Assembly (NCBI GenBank): GCA_037447605.1
Contig: CM074811.1
Location: 1,047,024-1,111,023 of the forward strand
DNA from: Zygnema circumcarinatum
Taxonomy: Eukaryota; Streptophyta; Zygnematophyceae; Zygnematales; Zygnemataceae
DNA: 64,000 nucleotides
Direction of reading: 5' to 3'
Below the pieces are notes generated by a model. That model was not told the origin of the DNA and searched no databases. It was given only the letters and a program-made list of their open reading frames with translations. Position numbers and translations under genes: made by a program. Shown here one piece after another: positions 23,140 to 35,101 of the stretch (its first letter is position 1; the number at the start of each line of letters is the position of its first letter).

Positions 23140-23990
23140 TCGAACCGCTTTTTTTGGGAAATTCGAAAGATTGATCGCGAATGTAATAATTTGTGCAGAC
23201 GTGGCGTTTTTCCATTGGTTGACGTGAATGGATTTAGCTGCCGTAGTTCGTTTTCACGCGTCGAATTTCAACTGGGCTCAGAATCGGCTTCGTGGATCAG
23301 ATTAACGATATCGTATCGTATCTATGGTAATCGATATATCACATGCTTTCGTGACAGGAGACGTCGGTACAAGCGTAGGAGACCTGGTACGGACGGAGCG
23401 CAGAGTTAAGAATTGAGAGGAATACAGCGAGGCTGTCCTAGGAGCTTCTTCATTAGTGAGTTGGATTTTTAGAGACAAGAGGAGACTTTTCATCTCTCTT
23501 TCTCTCTATTTCTGCTTTTAAAAGTGTGCATTGACGCCCTTCCCTTCCGTGAGCCATGGCAAATGGCACAGTGGTTTGATGCAACGCCATGTCATGTACA
23601 TATGATGGCATCGCCATCGTGAGATCAATGCCACATCTCTACTCATTGGTGGAGCGTGTGTTTCCAAAAGGAATGACACAGCTGGCTAAAGTTTTGCTCC
23701 CTCGCTTTTGCAGATATGGCTCTAGGGGATCTCATTCATGGCGAAAAAGTCAGCCTTCTTGAAGGTATGTCAGTCCTTCTAATGGAGCTAACTGCACCAC
23801 CGAATCCGCAAAAGAGATCTCCAACGAATTCTATGATATCAGCGATGTCTCTTGTTGAGCTGACTTGAGAAGCAGATGGAAGGGCGGCACATAAATGTTT
23901 TTCCTTGTTCAGATAATGGATCCAAAACTGGACGCTGGTATGACAACCACTGGCTTTCACAATGCGGAAGAAGCTCTGAGGCGTAGCACC
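23140..23990 (+). pseudogene. Decayed partial duplicate of the NAA35 promoter and first three exons
   Basis: This segment aligns with 25530-26620, the start of the intact NAA35 gene. Shared blocks include the promoter motif ATCGGCTTCGTGGAT and a CGTATCGTATC word, the 5' leader with GATTTTTAGA and GACAAGAGGAGA, the ATG (23556), the exon 2 acceptor with GATATGGCTCTAGGGGA, and the exon 3 block beginning ATAATGGATCCAAAA. It is broken. A 5-nt loss after the fifth codon creates a TGA three codons later. An insertion of about 57 bp sits in exon 1 where the intact gene continues to its donor. About 170 bp are missing between exon 2 and intron 2 sequence, removing the exon 2 donor. Homology stops inside exon 3 near 23985. 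The copy ends before the PSRP6 gene, so PSRP6 lies between the two copies. Confidence 0.88.
23594..23629. repeat. Short dispersed repeat, copy B, inside the NAA35 pseudogene
   Basis: Matches copy A at 10169-10207. It contains a perfect inverted repeat GATGGC-ATC-GCCATC (23604-23618). It is part of the insertion of about 57 bp that is absent from the intact NAA35 exon 1, so it arrived after the duplication or was lost from the other copy. Confidence 0.55.
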
Positions 23991-24664
23991 AGCGAGAGCT
24001 TCGACACGGACAGGTGAAGCGGCAGACTGGAGTGACAGCAAAGTGCGGCAGACATGACAGGTGGTAGGCAGAGAGCAAGTGAAAGCCAGCAAATGCAGGA
24101 AGAAATGTTTATTTAGGTCTTTAGTGAAAAAAAGAATAAAAGGACAAGGAAGCGCGGGACGGAGGAAGAAAATGGGGATAGGAGCAGTTGGTACAGTAAA
24201 TAGACAGGCTTTGGGCGGAAAGGGTTGGTGTAGGGAGAAACAGTTTAACTAAGGTTACAAACAGAGGTACGGAAAAAGAAAGGAACAGGGAAGTAACGAC
24301 CCGGAAAGGAGGAAGTTCCCTCGTCTTTACCAATGCATGCGACAGACTCACCATGGCGCACGGCCAACGAAAGGCGCTGCAGGGAACAATCTCGGAACAG
24401 CGAGGAGAAGGATAATCGCCAAAGGCGAATTCCCCATAACTCTATACAATCATAGCAATTCTTGGGCCTAAATCTGGCGGAGGCAAAAATTGCTGCGGCG
24501 GCTCACAACTGTGGAACAAAATAATCAAAGTTACGCATGCTCGAGCCTGGAGCGTCTGTTATAGACGCGACCTAAAAATGAAGTTAACGTGAACTTCTAG
24601 TTCTGCCGAACAGAGACTACTGGAATTGCCAAGCAAAGAAGCTATACACCTAGTTGATATATAA
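23991..24664. other. 3' flank of the PSRP6-like gene
   Basis: No gene recognised. The region lies downstream of the PSRP6-like stop codon (minus strand) and may hold its 3' untranslated sequence; TTTATT (AATAAA on the minus strand) occurs near 24108. The homology to NAA35 has ended by 23990. Confidence 0.5.
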
Positions 24665-25219
24665 CTACGATCGCCTCAATTTCGCCAGAATTGCCTCCTG
24701 AAGGACAAAACAAAACCACATTACGTTCCGTGAGAAGACACGCACATTGTCTGACGCTTTCTGCAGAAATACTTCTGTGCGACCCAGAGGAGCAGAGACT
24801 GCAGAAGCTGAGACACAAAATTTGAGGAATTCCAGGAAAAGGACCGTAGAAAGTACGAGGGGAGTTGAGGAACTGACCCTCGTGCACAGGGCCTCCAGCT
24901 TGGAGTGCTCCACGACGATGTTCTTCACAGCGCTGGCCTCCACCATTTCAGGCTCCCCCGCCTCATCAAGGAAATCGAAGATCTTGGGCGCGGGGTCAAA
25001 GGGGCCGTAGTCCTTGGTCCCTCCGCGCTTCTTGTCGGAGAGGCTGTGCTTCTTGGGGCGCCGCTTGTTGTGCTTCTTCGTGGCTTTGGGGTTCACGTGG
25101 TGCGCGCACTCCACCTGCAGAGACCCGCCGCGTGGCGGCTGGGCAGCGCGGGAGCACGAGGGCGCCGCAGAGGGAATGCGCGTGAGAACGAAGGACGAGG
25201 CAGCGGCGAGAGCAGCCAT
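24665..25219 (-). CDS. Plastid-specific ribosomal protein PSRP6-like (cL38), 50S subunit
   Basis: Two exons: 24878-25219 and 24665-24697, GT-AG, phase 0, 124 residues. The first 35 or so residues (MAALAAASSFVLTRIPSAAP...) are Ala/Ser/Arg-rich with few acids, like a chloroplast transit peptide. The mature start, from VECAHHVNPKATKKHNKRRP to KKHSLSDKKRGGTKDYGPF, resembles the land-plant PSRP6 block (VIECSSRPKKKSTAHHRKTR, then PKKTQPWDIKR) as I recall it: a short basic RP-K repeat followed by a Y-x-P/PxP segment. PSRP6 is a plastid-specific protein of the chloroplast large ribosomal subunit. The C-terminal acidic/hydrophobic extension is longer than in flowering plants. The assignment rests on a short motif, so another small basic plastid protein is possible. 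The gene is flanked by the NAA35 pseudogene and the intact NAA35 gene. Confidence 0.6.
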   Translation of the reverse strand: MAALAAASSFVLTRIPSAAPSCSRAAQPPRGGSLQVECAHHVNPKATKKHNKRRPKKHSLSDKKRGGTKDYGPFDPAPKIFDFLDEAGEPEMVEASAVKNIVVEHSKLEALCTRVSSSTPLVLSTVLFLEFLKFCVSASAVSAPLGRTEVFLQKASDNVRVFSRNVMWFCFVLQEAILAKLRRS

Positions 25220-25972
25220 GGCTGCCGCTGTTAGGTTGAAGCGGGAGGCGTAGGAGGGCGGCTGGAGGGGAAGGGGCTCCCCTCAAGGGGATAAGGGCCC
25301 GCACGTGCGCGCACCAGCAAACGCGCCTCCGCTCGTCACATGCACATGAAACTGTTATATCGAACCCGCCCCAAAGGTTTTATGGGGACGGCGCTGTCGC
25401 TGTGCTGCGCCGCACATAGATCTACTGTTACCGTGAAGATCAGTTTTTGCGTGATACAGTTTGACTGAACTAATGAGAACTGTTCTATGCTGAGTCGCTC
25501 TCGAGATAAAAAATGCTACAGTAGCACTACAGTACTGTGCAGTATTTGTGGCCGTACATGTGTACTAGTCCGTTTTCTCGGGAAATCTGTGATGACGTGG
25601 CATGTTTCCTTTGGCTCGCGCTACCTACATTGTAGTTTTTTTTCGCGCGTTCAAGTTAAGTGGCATCGGCTTCGTGGATGAGATTATTGATACCGTATCG
25701 TATCTGATATGGGAAATATACCTCGATTCAGTACATCGCAGTTCTTGCGATACACGAGACGTCTTGTAACAAGGTGAGGCCTGGTCCTCAGGTGAGGAAA
25801 CGGAGGGAGCCCAAAGGTGGGAAGTGAGAGAAATGCAGCGCGGCAAGAGGAGATGCTGCCGTGGCCTTGTTCTTTAGTGAGATGGATTTTTAGACAAGAG
25901 GAGAATTTTCAACTCTCTTTCTCTCTCTGTTTTGATTCTGAAAGTGTTCACGCCCTTTCCTCTCCGTGAGCC
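25220..25972. promoter_or_regulatory. Divergent promoter region of PSRP6-like (-) and NAA35 (+)
   Basis: About 750 bp between the two start codons. Its right half (from about 25530) is duplicated at 23140-23550 upstream of the NAA35 pseudogene, including a CGTATCGTATC word at about 25695 and a pyrimidine-rich leader just before the ATG. Conservation between the decayed copy and this one marks the likely NAA35 promoter and leader. Confidence 0.45.
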
Positions 25973-28900
25973 ATGGCAAGTGACACGGAGCAGTGGTTTG
26001 ATGCAACGCCATTTTTGGAGCATGTGTGCTCTGGTAAGAAAATGGGAATTAGTCTCTGTGTGAATGGATGATAATCATCTGTTTCCAAAAGCAATGACAC
26101 GACAGTTGGCTAACGTTTTGCTCCCTCGCTTTTGCAGATATGGCTCTAGGGGAGCTCATTCATGGCGAAAACTTCAGCCTTTTTGAAGCTATGTCAGCAT
26201 TGGAGGTCAGCAGCTTCAGCAGAAGTTTTTTGACTCGCATGTTCTGTTGCGCACAATGCCGAGTGCGAGTATTTCTCGATAGTTGTTGGCCTTTTTGGCG
26301 GCTTTCCCGTTTACCTTTGAATTTGCACATCAGGAGTGAAAAATGTGTGGCTAGACTGCATTTCCATTCTGCACCTTCTAATGGAGCTGACTGCACCATC
26401 GAATCCGCAAAAGTGAATCAAACGCATTCTACGATATCAGCATGTTTCTTGTTGAGCTGACTATTGGGAAGCTGATGAAAGAGAGGCATGCATTTCAAAG
26501 TGACGCCTAAATTTCTTTCCTTGTTCAGATAATGGATCCAAAAATGGACGCTGGTATGACAACTTCTGGCTTTCGCAATGCGGAGGAGGCCATAGCTGCA
26601 GGCGTAGCACCTGTTGACCTGTCTGTGCCTCAGCTCCTGGATGTTATGGACCATCTCATGGCTTGCGAGGTTTGGCGACTGCAATTGCTTCACTTCAGTG
26701 ATTTTTGGTACCTGTGGAATTTTCTTATTGGCTGCCAGCAAGAGTTTTGAATGACTTGAAAGTTACTGGCTAGGACTGATGCCAGCACGGTGTGATGCCT
26801 CGTCACGCTTCTTTAGACTCAAGTTCAACGAGCTGCAGTAGCTGGATAAGGCTGGGCAGCAGCCTGTGGAAGGTAGCAGCTGCTATTGAGAACAAACTGT
26901 ATCTTTTAGGCGTTACCTGTCACTGATTGGATACTGCACGAAAATAATAAAAAGAAAAAATAACATGGCGTGCTCTTGCATTAACTTTTTTTTTTTTTAT
27001 TCGTATCGACGGATTTGTAAGGTAGTGAGTTGACTTTTTTATTCAAATTTCACGATTCTTTAATTCCGCCTCAATTATCTCACTCAAGACTTTCTTTTGT
27101 GTATACAGGCGACTTGGCACGATGGCAATTCTCTTGCCCAAACCGTGTTCACTTGCATTTATCTTTTGGATGTAGACCGCACTGCAGCAAATCCTATGCT
27201 GCACGCTTACTGCAGGGCTGTGCGTGCCACGTGCAATATCATTCGGACTCTAGCCTGTCGAGCAGACGCCCGCGAAGTATGTCCGAAAACCAGTGTAGTC
27301 AGAATCTATGGTCATGCATGCGTTTTCTTACCTTTGAGCCAATCTGGAAAGTACGAAAGAAAGTTGTGGAGAGTGCCAAGAAGTGTGAGGACTTTAGGGT
27401 AGTTCCTGAATTGCATTGCATCACAATGTTGTTTCCGTATCCCGCGTGAACGATGGTTGGTTCATGCATAGCCAGGTTCTTGCTTCACATGTGGCATGGA
27501 GTTTTGTATATCACTGAACTTCAAAACAAAACATTATCTTCTGATATGGTGCTTTGAGCAATTTTCTTTTTTAACTTTTAGACCTTTTGCGTGATTTCTA
27601 TGGCCGGTAATGTTTGAAAAATCGATTTTTAATTTCCCATAATATGTAGGCTGAATTGGCAAGCAGTTATGGGGTACAGTTAGGATTCCATGCTCCGATT
27701 TTTTCATCCTCCAACTTTCGCAACTTGTTTTGATTGTCAAAGTACGGCTAATGCCTTCAATCGCTGACCATTAAGATCAGAGCTATACAGGAGGAAGACT
27801 TTGTGACAGCTTCGTTTGGACTGCCCCTTGAGGGAGACGTAGACAGCAAGAGCCTTGCCCCCCTGCTTGCCGTTGAAGAGATGGTGGCTCGTCGGCTTAA
27901 GCTGGTGAAAGGAAGCCCTATCAAAAAAAAATCTGGAGAAGGTGAGATCCTTCACATCAATTAGCTTCCTTAGTTTGCATTGTGGCTGGAACAATCCGAG
28001 CGAAGCAAGGAAGTTTGTTTTGCCTGTCATTGTCAACATGTTCCAAGTCATACAAGATCACATAGTGCTTTTGAATTGAGATCTCTATAAAGGTGTGATT
28101 GATACTGGCTAATCTTTGCCAATTTTTTTCCCACCCACATTGTCAGCGTTTAATTTCAACAAAGCAATTGACCGCAGTACTTCGTTTCTTCCAGTGATGT
28201 TGTGGGTAATTTAGATCAATATGTAGGATCTTTCTCTGATTCCGCTTCTCTCAAAAACGATCATACAATCTTCTATAAATTGAATGTTAATCTGCGTGTC
28301 GATTGCTGTGCTAAATGGGAATGGAGGGAGTTTTCAGAATCCTGTTCTTAAGTGCTCTGCTTTGATGAACGGATGTGCGGGCTGGGCAGATGCCATGGAG
28401 ACACCAGCTTTTCAGGATGATCCAACTATGGATGCGGAAACCTGTCGAGCCCTCCTATGCCGCATTCGCTTTCGAAAGGTTGCAAATTTTCTCTGTTTTA
28501 GCGACCTCTTTTACTTTGTGTTTTTGTTGTCAAGTCCTTGATGAGTTTGGTTTTGGTTGTAGTGGGTGTGCTGTGCTCATTTCACTCTTAGTTTGTCTGA
28601 CTTCTCTCATGAGAACAATCACTTCACTTATCATTGCTGCGATTTGCGCAGTGAGAGTTTTTTGGGGGTTGTGAGGAGGGGGTGGGGATCCAAAAGCTAC
28701 TACTCAATTAACCAGCCAAATTGGCCATCGTTGTTTGACCTATCTGCTGATACCATATACTTGCAGGCCCTTGTCTATGCCATGACGAACATGGAGAAAC
28801 CTCGCGGAAAGGGCTTGGAACTTGCGAAGAAACATCTAGCAGCTGCTCAAACTGAGCTTTCTCTCATTCGTGCTTCCACAAACCATTCGGATTTCCCGGT

Positions 28901-31900
28901 GACGACTGATTCTACTTCCGTACCCACTTTTCCTTCACCTGCCTCCCCCGCTCTCACTACATCCATGCCCGCAAACCTTTCTAGTCCTTCATCTTTCGAA
29001 AGTGAGACCCCTTCAACTGCGGAACTGGAGACTTCCATTCAGAGTTCAGATCCTAAATATTTCCCAACCATTGCTCCTCCACCAACAGAATCGCAATCGA
29101 ACGGCAAGCATTTTCCTCTCCAAGCAGGTCTAGATGGCCCTCAGAAGCAGCCTCTTTCAAGTCAGGATCCCGTGTCTGAACCCCGCATTCACCTTCGGGA
29201 GTCTGATATCCATCCTATGGTCTCACAAACCGTACTCGAAAAGGAAGGGCGAACCCTAGATTCAGATGCTGTTTCCACTGCCTCCCAAGTGTATGGGGGC
29301 GCACTGTCAACAGCATCAGGTCGGAAAGCACTCGGTTTTGATGAGATGGTGAACCGGAGCCTTTTGGCGCCCACTCCTCCTCGGCCAATGCGAATTCTCA
29401 GCTGGCTCGAGGTTGGTGGCGGTGGGTGGCTCGCTGCCCTGCCCTTTATACCTTTTCTTTGTGTGATGGTTTCTTAGGTTTCTCTACAGTTCTTTATGAC
29501 TGAATCTGTTACTGTATCGCCCATGCATTTATCTCGTGAGCTTCTACTGTTTATTTGGCATATCTCGGGCCACCCCATTGCCTAGGCTCTGCATATGAGT
29601 TCGTTGATGGCTAAGAGGGTTTTTGTCCCTGTCTTCACTAAGTCTCAAACCATTGATGCTCGTTTGTCTTTGATTCACATGCAGCCCTGTTATGCATTCT
29701 CGCACTGGAAGCGACTGACTGTGTCTGCCCTTATTCTGTTATTGAATCCAATACCATTCATCTCTTTTCGTAGAATGCACATGTTTCAGCGTTAAATAAA
29801 CTAACTTCCAGTGTGTTCTTTTACTATACTAAGACGGCTCTGTTCATTTTCTTCCACCTATTTGAACTGATCCAAGCCGTACGGCCTTGACCTTTGCCTT
29901 TCATCTGAACAAATTTGCATATTTAGGCTTCTCATCTTTGTAATACCTACAAAAGCATTCTCATCCTTTGAACCAACGGAACAAAAGGCTCCGAAGTTTT
30001 CTGGAGTGCTTAGGTTCTTCAGTATAATTTGTTTGATTCGGGCTGCATTGAATTGAAGTTAACTAATAAGATTGACTGGGTTTATTCAACATAAAGTGCT
30101 AGTATTTCCCAGTAGATCTGGCGATCCATTACTTAGCAGATTCCTTCTCTTGTCTGGATTGTTCTTCCTTTGGATAAACTATCTTATGAGTAGCTGTTGA
30201 TGCAAGCCATGGAGTGAAACTTTGCAGGCACTGGATAAGTTTGAGAAGCTCGTGCTCGACCTGCAGCGTGTATCTTGCTGCCCTCTTTCATCGCCCCTGA
30301 ATGACCTCCAGCGATACCTTATTGACTTCCAAGAATATCGGCCGGGGCCAGTTGTGCGCTGTCATTTGCAGGTATGTCTTTCTCCATGGCTTTGCAAGAG
30401 AAGAGGAAAGGTGGCTAGAACCCATTTTCTATTTTCACGACTGATCAATTAAGATTGGGATCATTTTGGAATGGATTTGTGTCTCTAGATACATGCTTTA
30501 GCTCTATTGTGCATAATCATTTGTTACCTGCTGGTCCTCAAAATCCACTATTCTATGTCCAAACGTAAATCCCAGGGGTCTACCATTGGAAGCATGCGAC
30601 TAGAGATTTATAGCATGTGCTCGATAGTCGCTGAATCTTCCATCTTCCATTTTCTGTTAGTGTTTGACTTTGTAGTGATTCTAGTAGCGCTTTTGTTTTC
30701 AGCGTTGTTCGTCAGGATCTAGGCTCAAACAAGTTTAGGGACACTCTGATGGTTAGCGAACTGTTGATCCAACTGCAGGTGTATAAGCATTTCCAGCTTG
30801 TGAGCAAATGTTCCCTTCTCTAACCCTTAATGATGCTGCTAACACTTACAGAAGATGCTCTGTTTTTTGCAGCAACTGTTAATGCAGTGGGGGCAACCTT
30901 CTCAAGAGGAGAAGGCAGGGGGGCACGAATCTTCTGCCTCACCTGTAATATTTCAAACCCTTCAACTGCCATATGAAGGGCAGCTGCTTAACGATGGTCC
31001 CCTTCGATGGTTCACTATCAAGGCGAAGCAGGTAAAGGCTCTGTCAGCGTTGGGTTCTACTGTAGTCCTGCTTGTGGCTTGAATCTTGAACGTCTTTTAT
31101 GATGGGTCGTTGAGTGAGCCTTTTATGAGGATCAAGTCTGGAAAGCTCAGGAAAGTATCGCTGGAATTCTGAGAGGGGAAAGGAAGCGGAGCATTTAGGC
31201 TGTTTATGTAGGCAGGCTGGGTATTGAAGGAGTGAGGCGCAACTTGTTTTTTAAATGTTGTTGAAAGATTGTTTGTGGCGTAATAGTTGGAGTTGAGGTT
31301 GCTCCGCGCACTCTGTGGCAATTTATCGAGGCAACGGAGGGAGATGGCAAAGCTGCTATCAGATTGGGATGTTCTCATTCAAGAGGTAATAGAAATCTTG
31401 CTTACATATGCTCTCGTCCTTATCTCTTTTATTGTTGTATACTTTGGTGAAGTATTTTCTTAATTATACAGACTTGGCCAGAATGAGCAGCATGTGGAAA
31501 TTGCTGAATGAAGCAGGAGGGAATGTTAGAGGGTTTTTTTTCTTTTTGACGTTATTGATGCTCCATGTTCTGGCAAGCAGCGGAGTATTTGTTCAGTGTC
31601 AATCGTTGTAAGAAATGTTTGTGTATGTATTGCGGGAATTGGAACAGGCTGAGCAAGCAGGTGCCAGTCCTGCCCTGCGTGCATTTGCTACTGCAAACTA
31701 TCCGCAGGTATCTTCTTCTATCTGCTTCGTCCCAGCATTTTCCTTGCTAGCAATTGGAGGATGTGGAATACAGACCAGAAAAGAATGTTAAGGCCGCGTG
31801 CATTTTATTCGGAAGTATGTACTAGTGGTGCCAAAAAGGCAATCTGTTATGCGGTCAAAGAAGAAACAGCAAGTGCTTTAGCGATTTTCAGTTGCACCAC

Positions 31901-34900
31901 TACTATGTTCAGCTCATTGTTCGTTTCCTTTCTCACTCGAAGAAGTGGATGTCAACATTTCTGTTCTTGCTGCTCACAGGGCTGGTGGACGGAGAGCCTA
32001 CTCATCAGTTGGTGCGGAGAACAAGCATGTCGAATCATTTGGCATTATTTGCTGCTTGGATTCAACACAAAGCTCTATGCAACGTCAGAATTCTGCAACA
32101 TCTTCTGGTCAGTTCAAACCAGTGCAGTGTCTTTTCTGCCGACTTTTCCTTGCCGCTCTAATGTGCTCCTCACATTCAGCACTCCCTTTCCACTTAGCAC
32201 AAGCAGCATATTCACACATTTCCCCGTAAGCTGTTAGTACAGCAGGTTTATCACTTGTTCAGACTTGAAGTCTGATGCACACAGCAGGCTATCTAGTCGT
32301 TTATCTGTTCAGTACTTCACTTTAAGCAGAAAACAAGGTTGTCGCAACTGGCATGGCATGGGATTTGTGTTGTCACTGCAAAGAGAAGCTGTAATCATGA
32401 ACATTGCAGTCACCCGCAGTCCTGTCCAATTGAGTATAGTGCTATCCAATGTTGCTCACCCTCAGGCAGGCCTTCCTTCTCTCGCTGTATTCATTGTACT
32501 CATAATCCACTTGAAAGACGATTGTTTTGAGGTGTCGCCTATCTTCCTTTGCCACAGTTCTCCAGTCGTCAACCTGATCTGCTGCTATGAACTACGAGTG
32601 TGTTGAATATTGTACGGCGTAGGCAGCTCTGAGCTTTGAGGAGTCCAACTTGACAGGTATCTTGATCATGTTCTCTCAACACTTATTCACAACGTGGAGG
32701 CTCGAGAGAGGGCGTGGTGGGAGAGGCGCCAAAACAGTGCATCAGACTCAGGTTAGCGCATGTTGGCATAGGGTGAGAAATGTAAGAATTTCTGAAAGTA
32801 GCAGGCCTTGGTATTGTTTGTCTTAATGAATTAGGTTAGGTTGTTTTGGCAGTTTTCAGGTTTCCATGCGTAGGCTGTTACCTAGAATGCACGAAACCAC
32901 GGAAAATGGTGGCTCAGCACAATTTTTTTGCCATACTTTGGTTGTGCGTCTGGTCCTGCACAAGAATGCAGTTATTTTCTGCTACACGGTTGTCCAAACG
33001 AGCATGCACATCAGACGAGTTGAGAGCATCCTTTATCTGCTTTTTCCGCACCTTTCCTGCTATTTCTTCCGATGTTTGCACTGGCTAAGCTAGCCTCCGC
33101 TTGTTTGAAAATACCTCGTGATCTTGAATCCCACTCTTTTCTATGGCATTGAGCAGCTTTGGGAGCAGCCCGCAGTTCATGACACTTTGTTGCCCAGTCG
33201 AAAACATGACGTCTTCATCGTTATGTTTGGTTTGCTTTGACGGGAGGAAACAGGTAAAGATAAGGGTAATAGGCGTAAGAAGGGTCTCAAGGATCGCGTG
33301 CTGCCCTTTAAAGGGAGTGCAGATCTGATGCACATCCGCTGCCAGGCCGATCTCTGCAAGGCATTTGTGCGGGTGAGCTGGGCTGCCTATTTGAAATTCT
33401 CATTTAGCCACTACTACCATCTCCACAACTTTGCTTAAAAACTGTCCAAAAGCGCACCAGCTTGGCGTAAAGTGCGCTTTTTTTTTACTTACAGCAGTCA
33501 TTTTTCAAGTTGCATTCATTGTTATGTGCCTTTGCGAGCATTAGACGAGCCTCGAAAGCAGAGCTGTGTGCTTTGTGCACTTTCTGGGGTATGAAAATGC
33601 TTCTACTCGACTTTGGAACTTACTATTCTGAAACTATTTGTGCACGCTGAATTTGCTTATCATTTTGGTGTGGGGGGGTGGTTGTGCTTACTGTCTATTG
33701 AGTCTGAAAGTCCCAAGTTTAAAATCATGCAACAGTCTTAAATAATTTCTGTGTATCTCGTTCACTATTGTACCTGAGTTTCTGCTTCACCAGGATGTAT
33801 GTTTCGTTTGGAATCCTTTGCAGATGCTGGTAGCGTTCACTGAGGACAAAAAGTTGTTAATCTCAGACACGCCTTTCAACTCACAGCAAGAGGTATGTTC
33901 TAAAAGCTTCAAGTTTATGGGATACTGCCCTAGTTTGAGAAGAGTATGAGTGCTATCGCCAAATGTACTAATAGTGTATGCAATGGTGTATAGAACTGAT
34001 GATGTGTGTATTTGGCTTTATTTGTTAATACCAAGAGGAATAGGGACTGCTTGCTGAAGAAACTTCCTCGGATAAGTCTAAATTGTTGAAATGGGAGCTA
34101 CTACTCCGGAGGGTTTTGAGCATTCTTGCTCTATGGTCAAGTGTTGCAGCTTTGCGATTTGTTCGTTCTCGGCAGGCTTTACAAGTAGTTTTTCTGCAGT
34201 CGTAGGGTTGCAAAGTTCTAAGGTCTCGCAGTCCCTGAATGTGTCATTGGTAGTGTCAGATTTACATCCTGCCAATAAGCCCTGTCAAGCACAATGCTCA
34301 TGAAAGAGGCATCCCGTATGAAGGCTCATGCAGTTCATTTTGAAGTGTGCAGCGGTTTGAACAGCGCATGGAGGTGTTAGGCAGAGTACACATTCCGGAT
34401 CCCATGACTTATAACGCCTTTAGACGTGGAACAGACATTTCTGACCTCACTGTATGAGCTCTCTCCTACCCTTCTTAACCTATTGCTATATGCTGGTCGA
34501 AATGGAAAACGAAAGGTGGGATGGGTTCAGCGATGAAGTGATTTAACAAGGAAGCAGCGAAGCTCCCCCCTTGCAACACGAGAGCGTGAAGGCAATGAAC
34601 CAAACTCAGCTTAAATTTCTCTGCTTTCGGTTAAAAACCAAGGGTTTTAAGGTAGTCTTGATCACATTAGAGAAAAAAGATCAGAAAAACTCTTAAAAGA
34701 CTGACAGAATGCAATCTGCAGTTTGCAGTTTCATTCCCCCTTAGTTACCCTGCTTGTAGTCATGTAGATTATATGAAAACTTAAGAGTTTGACTTAAAGT
34801 ATCTGAAGAGGGTGCCTTCTGACGGGAACAGGTGACAGAGGTCTATCAAATGTCCCATGAGCTCTTCCAATCCACAGCAGCGAATGTCCAGCAGCTGAAG

Positions 34901-35101
34901 GAGTTGGTGAAGCAGGAGGCCATGGCGGATTTGAGCAAGGAACAACGATTTTCCGACATTCAGCACATGGGACAGGTGGCAACACGGAACTGCATGGCGT
35001 TGCAAGTGGCTCATAGAGCCGGAAGGGGGGCTTCTCTCAAGGTCTCCTTTGACTTCTCTGTACATCCATGCTTCCCGGTGGCAGTCCTCAAACGCTCCTA
35101 G
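25973..35101 (+). CDS. NAA35: NAA35 (MAK10), auxiliary subunit of the NatC N-terminal acetyltransferase (18 exons)
   Basis: Exons: 25973-26033, 26138-26205, 26529-26669, 27109-27276, 27791-27941, 28390-28478, 28767-29411, 30228-30371, 30716-30778, 30873-31031, 31287-31385, about 31615-31707, 31980-32107, 32657-32751, 33254-33372, 33824-33892, 34353-34451, 34832-35101; about 886 residues. Family blocks include the N-terminal TEQWFDATPFLEHVCSDMAL, LIHGENFSLFEAMSALEIMD, PKMDAGM, VPQLLDVMDHLMACEATWH, SLAQTVFTCIYL, the middle LGFNTKLYATSEFCNIFWYL, the lysine-rich RRKKGLKDR, and the C-terminal FDFSVHPCFPVAVLK. NatC (NAA30, NAA35, NAA38) acetylates Met-Leu/Ile/Phe-type N-termini on ribosomes; NAA35 is the scaffold and ribosome anchor. 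Exon 7 is 215 codons and mostly Ser/Pro/Thr-rich insertion. Every junction is in phase except exon 11 to 12, where no frame-keeping AG is visible. AATAAA lies at 35135. Confidence 0.88.

Noticed and set aside
22583-23174. Overlapping ORFs on both strands in the GCAG and poly-G region
   Set aside because: Low-complexity translations of simple repeats; no family match and no splice-supported model.
31892-32161. ORF with HHYYVQLIVRFLSHSKKW as an extra NAA35 exon
   Set aside because: Exons 12 and 13 join in phase 0 without it, and the resulting protein agrees with the family; this piece lies in the intron.
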